A stretch of 5,452 nt of DNA from Bacteroidota bacterium (GTDB taxonomy: Bacteria > Bacteroidota > Bacteroidia > Bacteroidales > VadinHA17): assembly GCA_015222065.1 (NCBI GenBank), contig JADFUQ010000387.1, positions 1 to 5,452 on the forward strand, given 5' to 3'. This document shows positions 3,901 to 5,452 of the stretch, piece by piece (the stretch's first letter is position 1; each line of letters starts with the position of its first letter). The notes under the pieces are model-generated. The model did no database searches. It had not been told where the DNA came from and was given only the letters and a program-made list of their open reading frames with translations. The translations under genes were made by a program, and so were the position numbers.

Positions 3901-5452
3901 CACCATTCAAATATATTTCTACATGGTTACTATCAGTATCATCCCAAATAGCAACTATATTGCACCATTGGTTTATAGGAATTATATTGGGTATTGTAAA
4001 CCTTTTCTTTTTCCATTCACACCAATCAAATTTGCCACCCTCCAGTCTATATCCATATTCCCCTACTATACTACTATCATTACTATTAAGATATATATGA
4101 AATCCCTGAACTTTATAAGAAGGTGAAGCTCTATCAGAATAAATAGATAAAGGATATTTTCCACACCATTTAACCATAAAACTAATTGAAAATGGGAAAT
4201 ATAAATTGGCTGCTCCATCATAATTATTCATATGCCAAGTCCAATCAAAAATACCACTGGAAGGTCCTTGTAATTCCATGGAATAATCGGATTTATTAGA
4301 CCAATTATCTTCAGACCAAAAATCATAAGATCCTTTATACAAATGGAAAGTATCATTCATTATATTATGGATACTATCACCAGATCCTTCTTCAAATTTC
4401 CAGTATCCTCTGAGACCATCCTCTACAATGGATGTGGTATCTGCCTTAACAACATTAATAAATTTACTAAATAATCGTTCACCAATAATACTATCAATAT
4501 CTATTTGATTGGCAATAAGCTTTCCTCCAATTCTATGAGGGTCATATCCTTTTAATTTACTTATTTCTGAAGAATTTAAAGCCTTATCAAATATAAAAAT
4601 TTCATCTATAATCCCATCAAAATACAAATAAGAACTGCTTCCATTCCTTCCTATGGCAAAAGCTGCACCTAAATTAGTTGGTTGAGAAATATCTTGTTTT
4701 ACTACATTTATCAAACTATCATCATGGTAAAATTTCACAGAATCCCCGTCTATTGTCACAGCCAAAAAAGCATTTTGTCCTATAGGAAAATTAGTTTCAT
4801 TATATTTTTCACCTGAAGATACTAATTGCACATCAGTACCACTATAAATAGAAACCCCCCAAGTGGTATCACTAAAAAATGGTGTATAATGTAATATGAT
4901 ATTATTAAAAACAGGACGATTCCCCCAAGGAATGCCTAAATTTTTATTAGCAGACATAATAACTTGATCATCATCATGTGAAAAAGGCATTATCCAAGCA
5001 CTAATGGTTGAAAATTCTGTAGAATACATAAAGCCATTACCAACATAATTTTCTTCATTTTTATCAAATTCCAAAGCCCAATTTCTTTTGCCATTAACCC
5101 ATGAGGCCCCATTTATTTTCATATCAGTTATTTCATCAGGATTCTCCCCAATAAAATCGAAAACGGAATCACCACTTCCCTCATCAAAATCCCAATAATG
5201 TATTAGATTTTCAAATAAAGAAGTATCTCTAAAAGTCCTAAGTCTCAAGAAATGAGAAAGAACAGAATCTGACTTAAAATAAGTTGTATCTCCTTTATCA
5301 CCCATCAATCTTAAGAATTGATTTAATTTAACACTATCCCCTTGAATGAAAAATGATTTAAAGCCCTCGGGACCCATGTATACTGTATCTCCCTTTATAC
5401 TATCCACAAAAACAAAAATATTGGGACTATAAACTACTGTCGAATCCCTTAA
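959..5452 (-). CDS. Giant modular tail fibre/tailspike-like protein, N-terminus off the window (partial)
   Basis: The frame is open from the right edge to TAA at 961-959, giving 1,497 visible residues. A GTG at 5407 could look like a start, but it has no SD and the 15 codons before it are open and resemble the following repeats, so the gene begins outside the window. Residue numbers here and elsewhere count from that GTG. Domains in order: short beta-type shaft repeats up to residue 62; LamG-like jelly roll 1 (67-286); linker; LamG-like jelly roll 2 (332-571); similar linker; right-handed parallel beta-helix (about 633-1100); linker with a tandem repeat (1108-1170); C-terminal region (1171-1482). 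LamG/concanavalin folds commonly bind glycans, and beta-helices are typical of phage tailspikes that bind or cleave surface polysaccharide. No catalytic residue can be assigned, and I see no S74-type chaperone. D-S/T dipeptides recur about 50 times. The role is probably host recognition. A secreted bacterial adhesin remains possible because the N-terminus is missing. Confidence 0.8.
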   Translation of the reverse strand, partial: LRDSTVVYSPNIFVFVDSIKGDTVYMGPEGFKSFFIQGDSVKLNQFLRLMGDKGDTTYFKSDSVLSHFLRLRTFRDTSLFENLIHYWDFDEGSGDSVFDFIGENPDEITDMKINGASWVNGKRNWALEFDKNEENYVGNGFMYSTEFSTISAWIMPFSHDDDQVIMSANKNLGIPWGNRPVFNNIILHYTPFFSDTTWGVSIYSGTDVQLVSSGEKYNETNFPIGQNAFLAVTIDGDSVKFYHDDSLINVVKQDISQPTNLGAAFAIGRNGSSSYLYFDGIIDEIFIFDKALNSSEISKLKGYDPHRIGGKLIANQIDIDSIIGERLFSKFINVVKADTTSIVEDGLRGYWKFEEGSGDSIHNIMNDTFHLYKGSYDFWSEDNWSNKSDYSMELQGPSSGIFDWTWHMNNYDGAANLYFPFSISFMVKWCGKYPLSIYSDRASPSYKVQGFHIYLNSNDSSIVGEYGYRLEGGKFDWCEWKKKRFTIPNIIPINQWCNIVAIWDDTDSNHVEIYLNGERVDSATILEITNSGMVCDVDTMIHCDNGNMYIGNPCEGDDCFDYIDELMIYNKTLTPEEIQKNYDYFSSLCYGGLLNVERIINTDSLIANFIDADKLKGKNIEAETLYANLYLNIPDLISDTIKIVTQDVGAIDHNKYFDNLKEAVDSANINDIILIMEGIYLEKDTVHINRDGISIIAEEHVFFDSLIAIMVHGVDDITIKNIITDSTELYVQDSIVKNLLVDNCKFKRFQIIADCDSIINAEIKNCKFVREPAFDLVNFKDAVNNGAYYSSITFDNCIFKGNRGIFYASQQNVEIHDIIKNSTIISNGKCVAEGAPNNPWAISMYSRYTGTLEIINCELEGLDSAGVVLSHSPEINIYFKNCILKRELEGSSSANFVIDGLGKMIFEDCLIFYGDWEEYWKDKNIENLRGYGAVAHGGEFYFYNSDIFAGGGINASTYQDTNQAKIEFHNGYIRAKTYPSTIGSGQASPNVIDSLIISNSFLEGYWDIGVSHGSYLEMDNCHVKMYGSRSAITIGRGDAEYDYRNVVKVRNSSFEIPDSVSYFWGNTTAYLCAHSPFNSLDSNIYVLRVKVSEDTVGYSIDSTIKYIIWEDNNIISNSYKHKKAIAENLEDYVTGYYQMYQDSVEVKNKLIAFKADLDTLHSLKADIDTLTVKDKLNVDSVNTEVNFFKNDSIGNDDEGHMLKVYRNAPEAPNDYVSLNISAAKYGYFVLSGSGGNYISASNWLRIMAGVNQWIQVGRVSKVNIIDSETSGAAKVEIIDTDTFRVEPRSRFESNVDIDSTLVTRELVLTDTIVKFEEADSHLYITMSDGSVYQCVDTMEKWVSEARVDTIDRLMLGSTGYGITVTTGDLKPDGIAQYYIVLNGTDWWTYDYEHVDADSAILDSVIFHYAVYLTDADTFLFGYVERQGWDDLDIMATFSDTVVHAVSATFHETVIPYNFSIPQSDRQKFPILQVMDCSNVLTLLDIVLCYHAYHERRF
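962..1897 (-). other. C-terminal region of the fibre, unassigned fold
   Basis: Residues 1171-1482 are rich in predicted beta strands and aromatic residues. They include H-M-L-K-V-Y, the strand series K-V-N-I-I-D-S and K-V-E-I-I-D-T-D-T-F, a segment D-S-H-L-Y-I-T-M-S-D-G-S-V-Y-Q, and a later W-W-T-Y-D-Y-E. I do not recognise a named domain. Its base composition is much richer in GC than the preceding modules: 56 of 120 bases at 1441-1560 are G or C, against 14 of 60 at 3181-3240. The last codons overlap the SD and start of the following gene. Confidence 0.55.
966..969 (-). promoter_or_regulatory. Ribosome binding site deciding the start of the YfiM-like gene
   Basis: GGAG at 969-966 lies six bases upstream of the ATG at 959-957, within the last codons of the fibre gene. 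The more upstream ATG (992-990) is preceded only by an AT-rich stretch without a purine run. The site therefore favours the 151-residue product over a 162-residue one. Confidence 0.7.
1898..2086 (-). other. Possible coiled-coil or stalk linker after the beta-helix
   Basis: Residues 1108-1170 are charged, free of cysteine and nearly free of glycine. They begin with a probably helical stretch (A-I-A-E-N-L-E-D-Y-V) and run into repeated K-A-D-[L/I]-D-T-L units. In tail fibres such segments join a receptor-binding domain to a distal trimeric region. Whether it is a true coiled coil or a narrow beta stalk cannot be settled by eye. Confidence 0.5.
1947..1998 (-). repeat. Short tandem repeat encoding KAD[L/I]DTL
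   Basis: Two 22-base copies at 1947-1968 and 1977-1998, offset by 30 bases, match at 17 of 22 positions. They lie in the fibre frame and encode F-K-A-D-L-D-T-L and L-K-A-D-I-D-T-L (residues 1138-1145 and 1148-1155), a 10-residue protein repeat. Several differences are silent or conservative, suggesting an old in-frame duplication kept for its structure. Confidence 0.7.
2108..3511 (-). other. Right-handed parallel beta-helix domain of the fibre
   Basis: Residues about 633-1100 begin with a typical entry (Y-F-D-N-L-K-E-A-V-D-S-A, then I-I-L-I-M-E-G-I-Y) as in pectate-lyase-like proteins. They continue with about 14 rungs, each carrying a short strand ending in N-[C/S/G]-x-hydrophobic: N706, N728, N750, N781, N806, N841, N866, D893, N929, N955, N984, N1005, N1036 and about D1096. 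Spacings are mostly 21-36 residues. This Asn ladder is the signature of stacked turns in right-handed beta-helices. Phage tailspikes with this fold bind or cleave surface polysaccharides, but no catalytic Asp/Glu set can be assigned by eye. Confidence 0.85.
3695..4414 (-). other. LamG/concanavalin-like lectin domain 2 of the fibre
   Basis: Residues 332-571 repeat the fold of the first domain: L-R-G-Y-W-K-F-E-E-G-S-G-D at the start, Y-S-M-E-L-Q, F-S-I-S-F-M-V-K-W, and W-C-N-I-V-A-I-W-D-D with V-E-I-Y-L-N-G-E-R-V. It closes with F-D-Y-I-D-E-L-M-I-Y-N-K-T-L-T-P-E-E-I. Unlike domain 1 it is rich in cysteine (C415, C463, C482, C520, C528, C539, C544), including a close pair in P-C-E-G-D-D-C. It probably arose by duplication of domain 1 or a relative, followed by strong divergence. 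Confidence 0.85.
4550..5209 (-). other. LamG/concanavalin-like lectin domain 1 of the fibre
   Basis: Residues 67-286 carry the usual order of a LamG-like jelly roll (Laminin_G_3 type). The opening strand is H-Y-W-D-F-D-E-G-S-G-D, followed by G-K-R-N-W-A-L-E-F-D, the S-A-W-I-M-P strand and A-V-T-I-D-G-D-S-V-K-F-Y. The closing F-D-G-I-I-D-E-I-F-I-F-D-K-A-L-N-S-S-E-I is the most diagnostic part. The domain has no cysteine. Such domains usually bind carbohydrate or protein ligands; the ligand here is unknown. Confidence 0.85.
5222..5452 (-). repeat. Degenerate 16-21-residue protein repeats at the visible N-terminal end of the fibre
   Basis: The first 77 visible residues form about four degenerate units, each opening with [R/G]-D-[S/T]-[S/T/V] and then alternating hydrophobic positions. 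Examples are RDSTVVYSPNIF, GDTVYMGPEGF, GDSVKLNQFLRL and GDTTYFKSDSVLSHFLRL, and a fifth D-T-S begins at residue 61. The first two share V-Y-x-x-P-x-x-F and the last two share L-x-x-F-L-R-L. The pattern suggests a beta-stranded shaft. Repeats probably continue upstream beyond the window, which supports the view that the gene is truncated here. Confidence 0.6.

Noticed and set aside
3827..4126. Two overlapping plus-strand open frames (99 and 78 codons) opposite LamG 2
   Set aside because: Both are antisense shadows with low-complexity Ile/Asn/Thr or Ser/Leu content and mutually overlapping frames. Neither shows a family pattern.

Overview
This AT-rich window looks like the end of a tail/host-recognition module of a bacteriophage or prophage. 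All genes lie on the minus strand, so transcription runs from high to low coordinates. They are packed with 1-6 bp gaps or short overlaps, and no tRNA, rRNA, CRISPR array, transposase or terminator was seen. The host cannot be named from sequence alone. Good Shine-Dalgarno sequences (GGAGG, GGAG, AGGGAG) argue for a host that uses SD-led initiation and somewhat against a typical Bacteroidota host. The phage assignment is an inference from gene types and packing, because no terminase, capsid or portal gene is in view.

In transcription order, 5452-959 is one giant reading frame that is already open at the right edge, so its true N-terminus lies outside the window. The visible 1,497 residues form a modular fibre/tailspike-like protein. 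It has short beta-type shaft repeats, two tandem LamG/concanavalin-like lectin domains each followed by a similar linker, and a long right-handed parallel beta-helix with a repeated Asn-Cys/Ser turn ladder. A short linker with a 10-residue tandem repeat and a C-terminal region of about 310 residues complete it. The LamG and beta-helix parts are markedly AT-rich, while the C-terminal part is close to half GC in places, consistent with modular exchange.

It is followed by a 151-residue YfiM/DUF2279-like membrane protein (959-504). Its start is best placed at 959, inside a TAATG stop/start overlap with its own SD. Next comes a 113-residue beta-rich protein of a type common beside phage baseplate and fibre genes (500-159), whose SD sits in the last codons of the gene before it. 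Then comes a previously uncalled 43-residue CxxC...CxxC zinc-ribbon protein (152-21). An SD-like AGGGAG at 10-5 suggests another gene starts just beyond the left edge.

The likely joint role is host recognition by the large fibre, with the small proteins serving tail assembly or envelope/lysis functions. Those roles for the small genes are inferred from family resemblance and position only.
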